Shown here: positions 32,994 through 42,465 of the stretch, in pieces | How the letters are laid out: the number at the start of each line of letters is the position of its first letter | How positions within the stretch are numbered: the stretch's first letter is position 1 | NCBI RefSeq assembly: GCF_022701295.1 | Contig: NZ_CP033204.1 | Span: 4,303,406-4,367,405 of the forward strand | Length of the DNA stretch: 64,000 bases | From: Sphingopyxis sp. YF1 | GTDB lineage: Bacteria; Pseudomonadota; Alphaproteobacteria; Sphingomonadales; Sphingomonadaceae | Reading direction: 5' to 3' | Translations under genes and position numbers: made by a program | Notes under the pieces: model-generated | What the model was told of the DNA's origin: nothing | The model's database searches: none | What the model saw: only the letters and a program-made list of their open reading frames with translations

Positions 32994-35039
32994 CGCCGGT
33001 ACCGCGCCGAAACCGATCGCCTGCGGCATCGCGGGACGCGCCGCCCGCTCGCGCCGCAGCCGGTCGAGCAGCGCCGCATCGTCGAGCGTGCCGAGGAAAC
33101 GCGCCTGACGCGCGACGACGGCAAAGTCGCCGAGGGTCAGCCCATCGAGCCCGTCGAGCGTCCCCGGGGCTTCGCGCCCGAAGAAATGCGCGAACGCCCG
33201 TCGCGCGCGCATCTCGTCGAGCCACCGCATCTCGACCTTGAAGACGAAGCGCCGCGCCGACGCCGGGTCGAGCTTCGCCGCATGGTTGGTCGCCGCGGCG
33301 AAGGGCAGCGGATGATCCTCCATCCACGTCAGAAGCTCGTTGACCTGGCTCACCTCCCAGCCGCGCGTCGCGCTCCCGCGGTCGGCGAGGAGCGAGTCGA
33401 CCTCGTCGAAGAAGAGCAGCGCCCCCTGCCGCTTTGCGTCGGCAAAGGCGGCGGCGATCGCCTTTTCGGTCTCGCCCACCCATTTCGACATCAGGTCCGA
33501 TGCGCGCTTGACGTGCAGAGGCCGTCCGAGCCGGCGTGCGAGCGCCTGCACCGCTTCGGTCTTGCCCGTTCCCGGCGGCCCGGTGAGCAGCAGCGAGAAG
33601 TCGGCGGGCGCGGCCGCCTCTGCGAGCCTCGCGAACAGCGCGGGGAGGTCGGTGTCGGCGGCGAGCAAGCTCTCGTCAAACGCCCGCGGGGCGCGCGCCT
33701 CGACCGCCTCGCCGCGCATCGCGCCGAGGATCGAACCCGCAAAGCGGTTCGCGGATTCGGGATCGCCGGCAAGCGCGGCCGCGCGCGCCGCGACGCGGAA
33801 CAGCGACGCGGTTTCGGGGGCGCGCGCCGCGAGCGCCTGCAGCGCCGGGTCGACCGCGACCTGCTCCTCGGCGCTGACGCGCGCGAGCATCGCCGGGCTG
33901 TGACCCTGGCCGGGGAAATCCATGCGGATCGACAGGCTGAAGCGGCGGAGGATCGCGGGGTCGAGGTCGGCGATGCAGTTCGAGGTCCAGATCACGGGGA
34001 CGACATTGTCCTCGATCAGCCGGTTGACGAACAGCTTCGACCCCGCGCGCTTGCGCACGCGGCCGTCCTGCTCGATGCGCGTGTCGCCGAGCATATCCTC
34101 CATCTCGTCGAACAGCAGCAGCGCGCGCCCGCGCTTTTCAAGCGTGCGTAGCGCGAGCCGCAGCGCGGCGAGACGGTCGAAGCGGCTCGGCTCGTCGCCG
34201 TCGCTGTCGGCTTCGCCCACCGCGTGCAGCGGTTCGCCGAGCGTCGCGGCAAGCGTACGCGCCAGCTCGGTCTTTCCCGTACCGGGCGGGCCGTGGATCA
34301 GGATGTTGATCCCGCGCGCGCCGTTCGCGAGCGCACCGCCGAGCAGCGCCAGCGCCAGTTCGGCATCGTGCTGTTGCGCCGGGAAGGCGGCGAGCGCGTG
34401 GCGTGCCGTCTGGCGCCGACCGAGCAGGCCGTCGATCAGGCTTTCATGCTGCCCCGGCCGCGCGTCGAGCAGCCGCTCGAACGACCAGCAGAGCCCGAAT
34501 TCGACCTTGCCTTCCTTGGTCGTCCAGCGCCCGACGAGATCGAGCCGCACCACCTCGGCGCCGCGGATCGCGTGCGGCGCGAAGCCGGTGAGCGCGCTCA
34601 CCAGCGCCTCCATGTCGAGCGCCTCGCTCTCGACGAGTTTGGCGAGGCTGCGCGTCAACGGGCCGCGCTCCATCGCCGTCGCGAGCAGCAACAGCGCACG
34701 CTCGTCGGCGGCGAGGTCGAGCGCGTCGGCCAGCCGGTTCGCCTGAAGCAGGCTCTCGTCCGCGCGCACATCGGGTGCCGGGGCGGGAGCCCCGAGCAGC
34801 GCGGCACGCGCGATGGTCTTGTCGTTGAACCCGAGCGCGGCGGCGCGCGCGCGGGCCCAGCCGAGCAAGGCCCGGCCAGTCTTTGTCTTGCCCGGATGAT
34901 CCGTGGCGACGGCGCGCGCGAGTGCGCGCCCAATGGCTGTCGTGCAACATAAATACCTGCCTGCGGCCGGCGGACGCACGGCGCCCGACGGCAGAAGTAT
35001 GATGGGCGGGTTGGAAATTGCGGCAGCGCCCGGGCGCAC
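32955..35039 (-). CDS. Tandem AAA+ ATPase, unknown function
   Basis: A protein of up to 694 residues with two AAA+ modules. Module 1 (about 235-400) has Walker A HGPPGTGKTELA and Walker B LLLFDEMEDML. Module 2 (about 480-620) has TGPPGTGKTEAVQ and LLFFDEVDSLLAD. About 200 N-terminal helical residues precede them. The start is uncertain: the open frame begins at a GTG (35039), a second GTG lies at 34979, and neither has a ribosome site. The 3' end overlaps the convergent FAD gene by 39 bases. It resembles uncharacterised double-AAA proteins more than FtsH, Clp or Lon because no protease or substrate domain is evident. Confidence 0.8.
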   Translation of the reverse strand: MRPGAAAISNPPIILLPSGAVRPPAAGRYLCCTTAIGRALARAVATDHPGKTKTGRALLGWARARAAALGFNDKTIARAALLGAPAPAPDVRADESLLQANRLADALDLAADERALLLLATAMERGPLTRSLAKLVESEALDMEALVSALTGFAPHAIRGAEVVRLDLVGRWTTKEGKVEFGLCWSFERLLDARPGQHESLIDGLLGRRQTARHALAAFPAQQHDAELALALLGGALANGARGINILIHGPPGTGKTELARTLAATLGEPLHAVGEADSDGDEPSRFDRLAALRLALRTLEKRGRALLLFDEMEDMLGDTRIEQDGRVRKRAGSKLFVNRLIEDNVVPVIWTSNCIADLDPAILRRFSLSIRMDFPGQGHSPAMLARVSAEEQVAVDPALQALAARAPETASLFRVAARAAALAGDPESANRFAGSILGAMRGEAVEARAPRAFDESLLAADTDLPALFARLAEAAAPADFSLLLTGPPGTGKTEAVQALARRLGRPLHVKRASDLMSKWVGETEKAIAAAFADAKRQGALLFFDEVDSLLADRGSATRGWEVSQVNELLTWMEDHPLPFAAATNHAAKLDPASARRFVFKVEMRWLDEMRARRAFAHFFGREAPGTLDGLDGLTLGDFAVVARQARFLGTLDDAALLDRLRRERAARPAMPQAIGFGAVPALAPPGREETPVA

Positions 35040-35195
35040 CGCGTCAGGAAAAACGCGCTACGACAGCGGGCGGATGCCGCAGGGTTTCAAACCCTGGATT
35101 ATTCGGCGGTCCGACACGTCACGTCTCCAGAAAAAGCCCGAATCCGGGCCAGCGGGAGGACGCCGATAGGCGATTTCGGCCCGGCGCGCAAGGTT

Positions 35196-36509
35196 TCAGC
35201 CGCCGGAGGCGGCACCCGCCGCCGGCTTGGCCGCGAGCATCCGCGTCCAGGCGTAGAGCGGCAGCCCGGCGACCATCAGGATCAGGCTCATCGCGCTGAC
35301 GCCGGGGCCCGCGCCCCACAACGTCCAGACGGCATAGCCAAGCCCCGCCACCGCGACTCCCATCGCGACGCGCAGCCGCAGCGCCGCCGCAGCGCAGGCG
35401 AGGTAGAGCCAGAGCGTCACCGAGGTCGACAGCACCGCCATGAAGGTGAACATCTCGCTGGTCGACTTGCTGCTGTTGAGGATGACGCACACGGTCGCGA
35501 TTCCGCTCGACAGCAGCAGTGCGGCAGCCGGCGTGCCGTGGCGGTTCGTCCTCGCGAACCAGGCGGGGAGCAGCCCCTGTTCGGCGAGCCGCGCGGGCTG
35601 TTCGGCCTGGATCAGCGTCCAGCCGTTGAGCGCACCGAGCGCGCTGACCGCGGCGAAGGCGGCGATCCATACCGCGGGGCCGTGCCCCCAATAGGTTTCG
35701 GCGAACAGCGCGAAGGGCGCCTCCGATGTCGCGACCGCGGCGGCGGGGAGCATCAGCGCGATGGCCGAACAGACGATCAGGTAGAGGATGCCCGTCGCGA
35801 GCGTGCCGATGATCGTCGCGCGCGGAATGGTGACGGTCGGGTTCCTGACCTTGTCGGCGGCGACGCTCGCCGATTCAAAGCCGAGCAGCGCCCACAGGGT
35901 CAGGATCGCCGAACCGCTCACCGCAGCGACCGACAGGCCGCCGGCGGGGAAGGGGGTGATCGCGACGGGTTCGCTGCGGCCGAACGCCACCGGGATCAGG
36001 ACGACCACAGTGAGCAGCGGGATCAGCTTGATCGCCAGCGTCACGACCTGAAAGCGCCCGGCGGCGCGCGCGCCGCGCCAGTTGATCGCGGTGACCATCC
36101 AGATCAGCGCGATCGTCGAGACCGCCATATGCCCGCGCAGTTCGGGCAGGAAGAGGCTCAGGAACGACACGCTTGCCACCGCCAGCGTGACGTTCGCGGT
36201 CCATACCGACACCCAATAGGCCCAGCCGATCATGAAGCTCGGGATGCGGCCGAAGGCGCGCTCGACGAAACCCGTCGGTCCGCTCGCGTCGGGAAAGGCG
36301 ACGGTCAGCCTTGCGATCACAAAGGCGAGCGCGAGCGCCCCGGCGATGGTGATCGCCCAGCCCGCGACGCCATTCCAGCCGAAGGGCGCCAGGCTCGCGG
36401 GGAGCAGGAACACCCCCGACCCGATCATATTGCCCATCACGAGCGCGATGCACATGGAAAGGCCGAGCTTTTGGCCCGGCCCTTCGTTGTCGTTGCGGTG
36501 TCCGGTCAC
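35196..36509 (-). CDS. APC-family amino-acid permease
   Basis: A 437-residue inner-membrane transporter with about 12 hydrophobic segments. The first helix has LVMGNMIGSGVFLLPASLAPFG, typical of the basic amino-acid/polyamine antiporter branch (AdiC/PotE-like). WALLGFESASVAADKVRNP matches the conserved helix 6 region. It starts four bases after the stop of the TonB receptor gene, so receptor and permease are very likely co-transcribed and may move the same amino acid, peptide product or amine across outer and inner membranes. Confidence 0.9.
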   Translation of the reverse strand: MTGHRNDNEGPGQKLGLSMCIALVMGNMIGSGVFLLPASLAPFGWNGVAGWAITIAGALALAFVIARLTVAFPDASGPTGFVERAFGRIPSFMIGWAYWVSVWTANVTLAVASVSFLSLFLPELRGHMAVSTIALIWMVTAINWRGARAAGRFQVVTLAIKLIPLLTVVVLIPVAFGRSEPVAITPFPAGGLSVAAVSGSAILTLWALLGFESASVAADKVRNPTVTIPRATIIGTLATGILYLIVCSAIALMLPAAAVATSEAPFALFAETYWGHGPAVWIAAFAAVSALGALNGWTLIQAEQPARLAEQGLLPAWFARTNRHGTPAAALLLSSGIATVCVILNSSKSTSEMFTFMAVLSTSVTLWLYLACAAAALRLRVAMGVAVAGLGYAVWTLWGAGPGVSAMSLILMVAGLPLYAWTRMLAAKPAAGAASGG

Positions 36510-36513
36510 CCGG

Positions 36514-39033
36514 TCAGAACTTGGCGCCGAGCCGCGCCCCGATCGTCTGGGGCTGGTTCACCAATATCTGCACCCGGCCGTCGCACTGGCCGCAGTTCGA
36601 ATAGCGCGCGAGTTCGGCGCGCTCGTCGAATGCGTTCTGCAGGAACAGTTCGAAGCTGTAGTTGGTCCAGTCGAAACCGACCGCGAAATCGACCGTGGTC
36701 GACCCGCGGATCCGGCCCAGCGCGTTCGCCGTTGCGACGCGGATGTCGGGGGTCGCCGAACTGCGATGCGCGATCACCGATTGCAGGTGCATCTCACCCG
36801 GCCCGACCGGGAACTGGTAGCGCACCGTCGCATTGCCGTTGAACTTCGGCGTCACCGGCAGACGCGTTCCCTTTTCCGCGGCAATCGAGTTCCCGGGATC
36901 GGTACATTGATAGGTCGGATCGTCGATCGCGCAGAGGTTATTCTTGGTCTTGGCGTCGGTGTAGGAGGCCGCGGCGGTGATCGTCAGCCCGTCGGTCGGC
37001 CGGATGTTCACATCGGCCTCGATCCCGCGGATACGGGCGTTGGGGCCATTGTGGATCTCGGTAAAGCTGTTCTCGCCGAGGAAGGAGAACTGGAAGCGTT
37101 TCCATTCCTGCTGGTAGATGGCGGCGTTGAGGCGCACCCGGCCGTCGGCCAGCGTCGATTTGACCCCCAGTTCGTAGTTGGTCAGGAAATCGGCCGCATA
37201 GGGGACGATCGTCGCGCGCCGGTTGATCCCGCCCGGACGGAAGCCGCGCGACCAGGTCGCATAGAGCAGCATATCCTCGCTGGGTTTCCAGGTCAGGTTG
37301 AGCCGGTGGGTGAAGCCGTCGTCCTTGGTCCGCTTGGGGACCAGCTTGCCGTCGACGAAGTCGGCCAGGTTGGTGCAGGGACCGCCGGGAACCGCCGCGG
37401 GAAACAGCGTGCCGCCGGGATTGTCGCGCAGGATCGCGCCGGTGGTCGTGTAGCAGCCCGCGACGCCGGTGCGCGAGCTGGCCGCGCCATTATAGGGCGG
37501 GCCGTTCGGATCGCGCCCGAAACCGAAGAAGCCGATCAGGCTGTTGTCATATTTGTAGAAGCGTCCGCCGCCGGTCAGCGTGATGGTCGGCGTGATGTCG
37601 AAGCTCGCCTCGCCGAACGCCGCATAATCCTTGTCGACGCGCTTCTGCTCGGTCAGCCACAGCGTGCCCGGCCGGCCGTTGACCGACAGATTGCCGGCGA
37701 GACCGGGGATCATGTAATCCTGATGGATCTGATTGCTCTGCCGCTGGTAGAAGAGGCCGGCGACGACGCGGAAGCGTTCGTCCTGCGGCGACGCGACGCG
37801 CAGTTCCTGGCTCAGCTTGCGGAAATGGTCGGTGCCGATGATGAACTGCCGCGGGTCGATGGTGTTGCCGCCGTTGTCCTGAAGATAGAAGCAGCCCGCC
37901 AGGCCGCTGCACACGAAATCGCCCTCGTAGGTATAATTGGCATAGAGCGCGTCATAGGCCTCGGAATAGTCGGTGTAATCGTTGATCTGATACGCCTTGC
38001 GGTCGAGATAGGCGCCGGCATAGGTGACGTCGAAATTGCCGATCTTGCCCTCGATCGTCAGCGCCGCCTGGACGAACTTGTCGGTGCGCTTGTCGGGGTA
38101 GAAACGCTGCGTCTGCAAATCACCGACGCGCGGATCCTGCGCATAGGTGCCGTTGTTCTTCTGCTTCTGGTACAGGACGGTCGGCGTGACGGTCCAATTG
38201 TCGTCGAGATCGACCTTGAGCGCGGCGCGGCCGCCGTAAACTTCGGCGTCGTTGAAATTCTTTTTGACGAAGGCGGCATTGTTGACGGTGATGCCGGGAT
38301 CATTGCCGATCAGGTCGCCGTTCTGGTCGAGGATCGGCGCGCCGAGGAAGCTGCGCGTCCCCGGCACATTGTCGATATAGCCGGCATCCTTCTGGTACCA
38401 GCCGACCAGCCGGACCGCGGCGCGGTCGCTCAGCGGGGCATTAATCATGCCTTCGAGCTTGCCGCCCATGCCGCCGCTCTTGACGCTGTTGAGCTCGCCG
38501 TCGACGCGGCCTTCGAAGCCGCTGGTATCGGGCTTGTTGGTGATGATGCGGATCGTGCCGGCCTGCGACGAGGCGCCGTAGAGCGTGCCCTGCGGTCCTG
38601 CGAGCGACTCGATGCGCGCGATATCATAGACATGGACGTCGAGCGTGCCGCCGATCGTCGTCACCGGCTGCTCGTCGAGATAGACGCCGACGCTGGGCAG
38701 CGAGCCCGAATGGTTGCCGTCGCCGCCGCTCGCGACGCCGCGCATATAGACGGTGGTGACCCCCGGCTGGCTCGACTGGAACGAGACGCTGGGCAGGAGC
38801 TTCGAGAAATCCTCGAAATTGGTGACGTTCAGCTGGTCGAGCTTGCGCGTCCCCAGCGCCTGGATGCTGATCGGGACATTTTGCAGATTTTCCTCGCGCT
38901 TTTGCGCGGTGACGATGATCTCGTCGTCATAGCCCGTCTTGGGCGCGTCCTGTGCGAACGCGGGTGCGGATGAAAGAATCGAACCGGACAGCGATGCCAG
39001 AAGCAGCGCACGACGGGATAAACGGACCTGCAT
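36514..39033 (-). CDS. TonB-dependent receptor
   Basis: A complete outer-membrane receptor of 839 residues. The signal peptide ends at AFAQD, followed by the TonB box DEIIVTAQKREENLQNVPISI, plug segments VYMRGVAS and GPQGTLYGASSQAGTIRIIT, and a 22-strand-type barrel ending in the terminal Phe (GARLGAKF) needed for outer-membrane insertion. AGAGGGGG lies just upstream of the start. It lies between a TPR-sulfotransferase and an APC permease on the same strand. No siderophore-specific signal is seen, so an organic nutrient is likely; the ligand is unknown. Confidence 0.94.
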   Translation of the reverse strand: MQVRLSRRALLLASLSGSILSSAPAFAQDAPKTGYDDEIIVTAQKREENLQNVPISIQALGTRKLDQLNVTNFEDFSKLLPSVSFQSSQPGVTTVYMRGVASGGDGNHSGSLPSVGVYLDEQPVTTIGGTLDVHVYDIARIESLAGPQGTLYGASSQAGTIRIITNKPDTSGFEGRVDGELNSVKSGGMGGKLEGMINAPLSDRAAVRLVGWYQKDAGYIDNVPGTRSFLGAPILDQNGDLIGNDPGITVNNAAFVKKNFNDAEVYGGRAALKVDLDDNWTVTPTVLYQKQKNNGTYAQDPRVGDLQTQRFYPDKRTDKFVQAALTIEGKIGNFDVTYAGAYLDRKAYQINDYTDYSEAYDALYANYTYEGDFVCSGLAGCFYLQDNGGNTIDPRQFIIGTDHFRKLSQELRVASPQDERFRVVAGLFYQRQSNQIHQDYMIPGLAGNLSVNGRPGTLWLTEQKRVDKDYAAFGEASFDITPTITLTGGGRFYKYDNSLIGFFGFGRDPNGPPYNGAASSRTGVAGCYTTTGAILRDNPGGTLFPAAVPGGPCTNLADFVDGKLVPKRTKDDGFTHRLNLTWKPSEDMLLYATWSRGFRPGGINRRATIVPYAADFLTNYELGVKSTLADGRVRLNAAIYQQEWKRFQFSFLGENSFTEIHNGPNARIRGIEADVNIRPTDGLTITAAASYTDAKTKNNLCAIDDPTYQCTDPGNSIAAEKGTRLPVTPKFNGNATVRYQFPVGPGEMHLQSVIAHRSSATPDIRVATANALGRIRGSTTVDFAVGFDWTNYSFELFLQNAFDERAELARYSNCGQCDGRVQILVNQPQTIGARLGAKF

Positions 39034-39189
39034 AAAGACCCCCCTCTATGTTCCGGCGCCGTTTTTCGCGGCGCAGCGGAGGGGAGTTTGATCAGTTTCG
39101 GCCCGCCGTCAATCGCGCCCGACGCACCGGCTCGTCCGCGTCCGCACTTTCGCGGCCACTATGACAAAATTGCAACATTCGGGTCCGCA

Positions 39190-40785
39190 TCAACTGCTCG
39201 CGGGATATTCGGTCAGCGCGGGGCCAAGCGCCTCGACGAGCGGCGCCAGCCACGCTTCCATCGGGCGCCACTGGCCGACCCCGTCGCGGTTGACCGGGCG
39301 TCGCACCTGCTCCGAACTGGCGGTGCGTACGGCGCGGTCGCTCTTGTGGAAATCGAGGCAGGCGGCCTCGAACGGCAGGCCCAGATGATCGAGCAGCGCG
39401 CGGACTTCGCGCTCGAGGTCGTCGAGCAGATGTTCGTGAAAGACGCGATGGACGCGGCCGGGCAGCACCGCGTCGAAATGGGCCATAAGCCCGGTATAGT
39501 CGGCATAATAGCGTCCCATGTCGGACAGGCTGTAACTGAACGCCTGCCCGCGGGCATAATGCTGCTTGAAGTTGGAAAAGCAGCAATCCATCGGATGCCG
39601 CCGCGCGTCGATGATCTTCGCCTGCGGCAGGATCAGCCGGATGAAGCCCGCGTGGAGCCAGTTGTTCGGCAGCTTGTCGATATAGAATGGCTTGTCGGTT
39701 TTGCGCTGGATCCGGGTGTCGCGCAGATATTGCTCGCCCAGCATCCGCGCATCGTCGGCTGACAGCGCGGCGACGCCGCCCATCGCGCGTGCACGCGCGT
39801 GGAGCGCGGGAATGTCGGGCAGTTCCATCGTGCCCTCGACCATCGAATGGCTCGCCAGAATCTGCTCGATCAGCGTCGAGCCGGCGCGCGGCATGCCGAC
39901 GATGAAGATCGGGTCGCCCGCCGCGCAGCCATGGCCGGTCCGCGCGGCGAAGAAGTCGGGGGTGTAGAGTGCCATGGCATGCTCGACCGCGGCGCGCGTC
40001 TGGCCGGCGTCATAGTCGATCAGCGCCTTTCGTTGCCGGTTGCCTTCGGCATAATGGGTAAAGGCCGCCTCGGCCTGCCCGCGGTCCTCGTGCGCCTTGC
40101 CGAGCGAAAAATGCAGGTGGAAGCGGTCCTCGGGGCCGATGTTGTCGCGATCGAGCGCGGCGCCCATCGCGGCAATGTCGGCGTCGTCGAACGCGACGGT
40201 CTTCAGATTGGCAAGGCTCCACCAGGCTTCGCCGAGCGTCGGGGCGAGCGCCAGCGCCTTGCGGTACGCGGCGACGGCATCGGGCTGGCGGCCGACGGTC
40301 TTGAGCATATGCCCGTAGGACATCCAGATCTTTGGCTGTCTGCCGAGTGTCCGGAGGACCTGCTCGTACAGCGCCAGCGCTTCGTCGAACTCGCCGACGC
40401 GGCCCAGTGCCGCGGCTTTCAGATTGGCGTTCGCCAGATTGCCGGGGTCGAGCCGCTGCAATTGCTCGAGCTCCGCGACGGCTTCGCCCGACCGCCCCTG
40501 CCGGTGCAGCACGGTTGCAAGGTTCGAGCGCGCGGCGAGGAAGTCGGGCGCCAGTTCGAGCGCGCGGCGCAGCAGCGCTTCGGCATCGCGATAGCGTTCG
40601 ATCCGCGCCGCCAGCTCGGCGAGCATGCGGATCGCCGCGACGTCGAACGGGTCGCGCTTCAGATGCGCCTTGAGCGCGGGTTCGGCGTCGTGCAGCCGTC
40701 CCTCGGCGAGCGCGAGCGCGGCCTCCATCAGCGCGGGGTTGCGGATGCCTCGGGCGATCGCTGCCTGCGCCGGGTCCGCGGTCAC
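39190..40785 (-). CDS. TPR-repeat sulfotransferase family protein
   Basis: A 531-residue protein in two parts. The first 250 or so residues are tetratricopeptide repeats (for example RYRDAEALLRRALELAPDF). The C-terminal half is a sulfotransferase fold with the PAPS 5'-phosphate loop FIVGMPRAGSTLIEQIL near residue 295. The 3'-phosphate site is probably DARRHPMDCCFS. It would transfer sulfate from PAPS to a protein or small molecule, although proven targets for this bacterial group are lacking. It starts four bases after the DsbA-like gene and is followed by a TonB receptor, an adjacency I recall from other sphingomonads. Confidence 0.88.
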   Translation of the reverse strand: MTADPAQAAIARGIRNPALMEAALALAEGRLHDAEPALKAHLKRDPFDVAAIRMLAELAARIERYRDAEALLRRALELAPDFLAARSNLATVLHRQGRSGEAVAELEQLQRLDPGNLANANLKAAALGRVGEFDEALALYEQVLRTLGRQPKIWMSYGHMLKTVGRQPDAVAAYRKALALAPTLGEAWWSLANLKTVAFDDADIAAMGAALDRDNIGPEDRFHLHFSLGKAHEDRGQAEAAFTHYAEGNRQRKALIDYDAGQTRAAVEHAMALYTPDFFAARTGHGCAAGDPIFIVGMPRAGSTLIEQILASHSMVEGTMELPDIPALHARARAMGGVAALSADDARMLGEQYLRDTRIQRKTDKPFYIDKLPNNWLHAGFIRLILPQAKIIDARRHPMDCCFSNFKQHYARGQAFSYSLSDMGRYYADYTGLMAHFDAVLPGRVHRVFHEHLLDDLEREVRALLDHLGLPFEAACLDFHKSDRAVRTASSEQVRRPVNRDGVGQWRPMEAWLAPLVEALGPALTEYPASS

Positions 40786-40790
40786 GGCGT

Positions 40791-42410
40791 TCAGCCCTTG
40801 CGCGCCCGCGCGACCGCCGCCTTCAGCGCGGCGTAGCCGATCTGCCCCTGGAGCAGCTCGTCGCCGACCACCCAGGTCGGGGTGGCGTTCAGCCGCAGCT
40901 GGCTGGCGATCGCAAGGTTGCTGTCGAGCTCGCGCTGGAACAACGCCTCGTTCGCGGTCGCGTCGGCGCTGCCGTCGGTGACGACGCCGGCCTTTTCCGC
41001 CGCCGCCGCGATCGCGTCGGGACTCAGCGACGAGGCGGCGAACATCGCGTGGTGGAAGGCGTCATATTTGCCCTGCCGTGCGGCCGCGAGCGCCATGATC
41101 GCGGCATCGCGGCTCTGCGGCGCGATGATCGGCAGTTCGCGGAACACCACCTTGACCCGCCGGTCCTCGCGCACCAGCCGGTCGATGTCGGGCAGGCTCG
41201 CGCGACAGAATCCACACGCGTAATCGGTGAAGACGACCAGCGTGACGTCGCCATCGGCGCTGCCCGTCCACGCGCCGGCATAGGGTTTTTCGAGCGCCGG
41301 GCGAATCGCGTCGATCGCCTTTGCCATCTCGCGGCTCTGCTGCGCCTCGATCGCCTCGGGAATGATCTGCGGGTTGGCGCGGATATAGTCGGCGACGACC
41401 GTCTCGACCTCGCTCTTGCTCAGCCCGCCGCCGAAGCGGCCGCCGAGCCAGAAGGCGGCGGCGAGCAGCAGGATCGCGCCCAGCCCGATCGCCCAGCCGG
41501 GGGCGGGGAGCGCCAGCGCAGGCGATCCGCCGGCGCGGCCGGTGCCGCCCGCCGACGGCGCCGCGCGATGCGGCATGCGGTCGTCGGGTGCCGGGGCCGA
41601 CACCGATGGCGGCGGGGTCGCCGCCGCGGCTTTCGCGGCTTTCGCGGGTCTCGGTTTGGCCAGCTCTACGCCTGGGTCGCCCGCGAACAGCGGCAGATCG
41701 GGCGTAGCGGGGCGGCTCGCGGCTTCGGCGGCCGCGGCTTCGGCTTCCTCGCGGGCCAGCAATTGCTCGAGCCCCGACGGCGGCGGCGGCGCGTCTTCGC
41801 GCGGTGCCGGGCGCAGCTTGCTCGCGGCATCGCCCAGGCTGTCCTTGCCCGCCTGCGCGGCCTGGCCCAGCGCTTCGCCGGCCTTGCCCGCGACGTCGCC
41901 CAGTCCGCGCTGCGCTTCGCTCGACAATTTGCTGACCTTCTCGCCCAGCGCCATCTTCTGCCACAGCGCGGCGCTCGCCGCCGCGGTCGCACGGCTGCCC
42001 TTCGCGGTGCCGCGCCCCAGCGCCTTGACGGTGCGCGCGGTGCCGTCGGCGGTGCGCCCGGCGAGTTCGCGCGACCGGCGCGGAATTTCCATCTCCTCGA
42101 CGCGGCGCGGCACGTCGGCGGTTTCGCCGAGCCGGATCGTCCAGTCGGCAAAGGCGCTGCCGCCGGTCCGGATCGCCTGCCAGAGGCGCCCGGCGCCGTC
42201 TTTCAGCCGGTCGGTGTCGACCGACGCGCGCCTGGGCATGCGGTCTTCGGCGGGATAGCGCGATACGTCGAGGCCGAGCGGCACCGTCTCGCGCGGCTTG
42301 GCCAGCCCGCCGTCGGGGGGCGCGTCGGACGCCACGGCGCGCGGCTCGACCGGCGCTGCCGCCGCGTCACGCAGCCATGGCTGGTAGTAATCGTCTTTTC
42401 TTTCAGTCAC
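40791..42410 (-). CDS. Membrane-anchored DsbA-family thioredoxin-fold protein
   Basis: A 539-residue protein starting with GTG at 42410, with AAGGGC upstream. The first 295 residues are long, low-complexity, Ala/Pro/charged sequence with an amphipathic section (LGDVAGKAGEALGQAAQAGK), presumed cytoplasmic. One transmembrane helix (GWAIGLGAILLLAAAFWLGG) leads to a periplasmic thioredoxin-like domain with the redox motif CGFC (DYACGFCRASLP) and a cis-Pro loop NATPTWVV. It therefore probably forms, isomerises or reduces disulfides in exported proteins. The upstream neighbour is a BepA-like protease. The large N-terminal part is unusual for the family. Confidence 0.87.
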   Translation of the reverse strand: MTERKDDYYQPWLRDAAAAPVEPRAVASDAPPDGGLAKPRETVPLGLDVSRYPAEDRMPRRASVDTDRLKDGAGRLWQAIRTGGSAFADWTIRLGETADVPRRVEEMEIPRRSRELAGRTADGTARTVKALGRGTAKGSRATAAASAALWQKMALGEKVSKLSSEAQRGLGDVAGKAGEALGQAAQAGKDSLGDAASKLRPAPREDAPPPPSGLEQLLAREEAEAAAAEAASRPATPDLPLFAGDPGVELAKPRPAKAAKAAAATPPPSVSAPAPDDRMPHRAAPSAGGTGRAGGSPALALPAPGWAIGLGAILLLAAAFWLGGRFGGGLSKSEVETVVADYIRANPQIIPEAIEAQQSREMAKAIDAIRPALEKPYAGAWTGSADGDVTLVVFTDYACGFCRASLPDIDRLVREDRRVKVVFRELPIIAPQSRDAAIMALAAARQGKYDAFHHAMFAASSLSPDAIAAAAEKAGVVTDGSADATANEALFQRELDSNLAIASQLRLNATPTWVVGDELLQGQIGYAALKAAVARARKG

Positions 42411-42421
42411 TTGTTGCCCTT

Positions 42422-42444
42422 ATGTGTCGCGCGGGGCGACACAT
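42422..42444. other. Short hairpin between M48 protease and DsbA-like genes
   Basis: ATGTGTCGC (42422-42430) and GCGACACAT (42436-42444) pair perfectly over nine bases with a five-base loop. It lies immediately upstream of the DsbA-like start. No U-run follows, so it is not a standard terminator; it may slow readthrough or stabilise RNA. Confidence 0.6.
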
Positions 42445-42465
42445 CCCCGAATTCGTTAACCGAAT

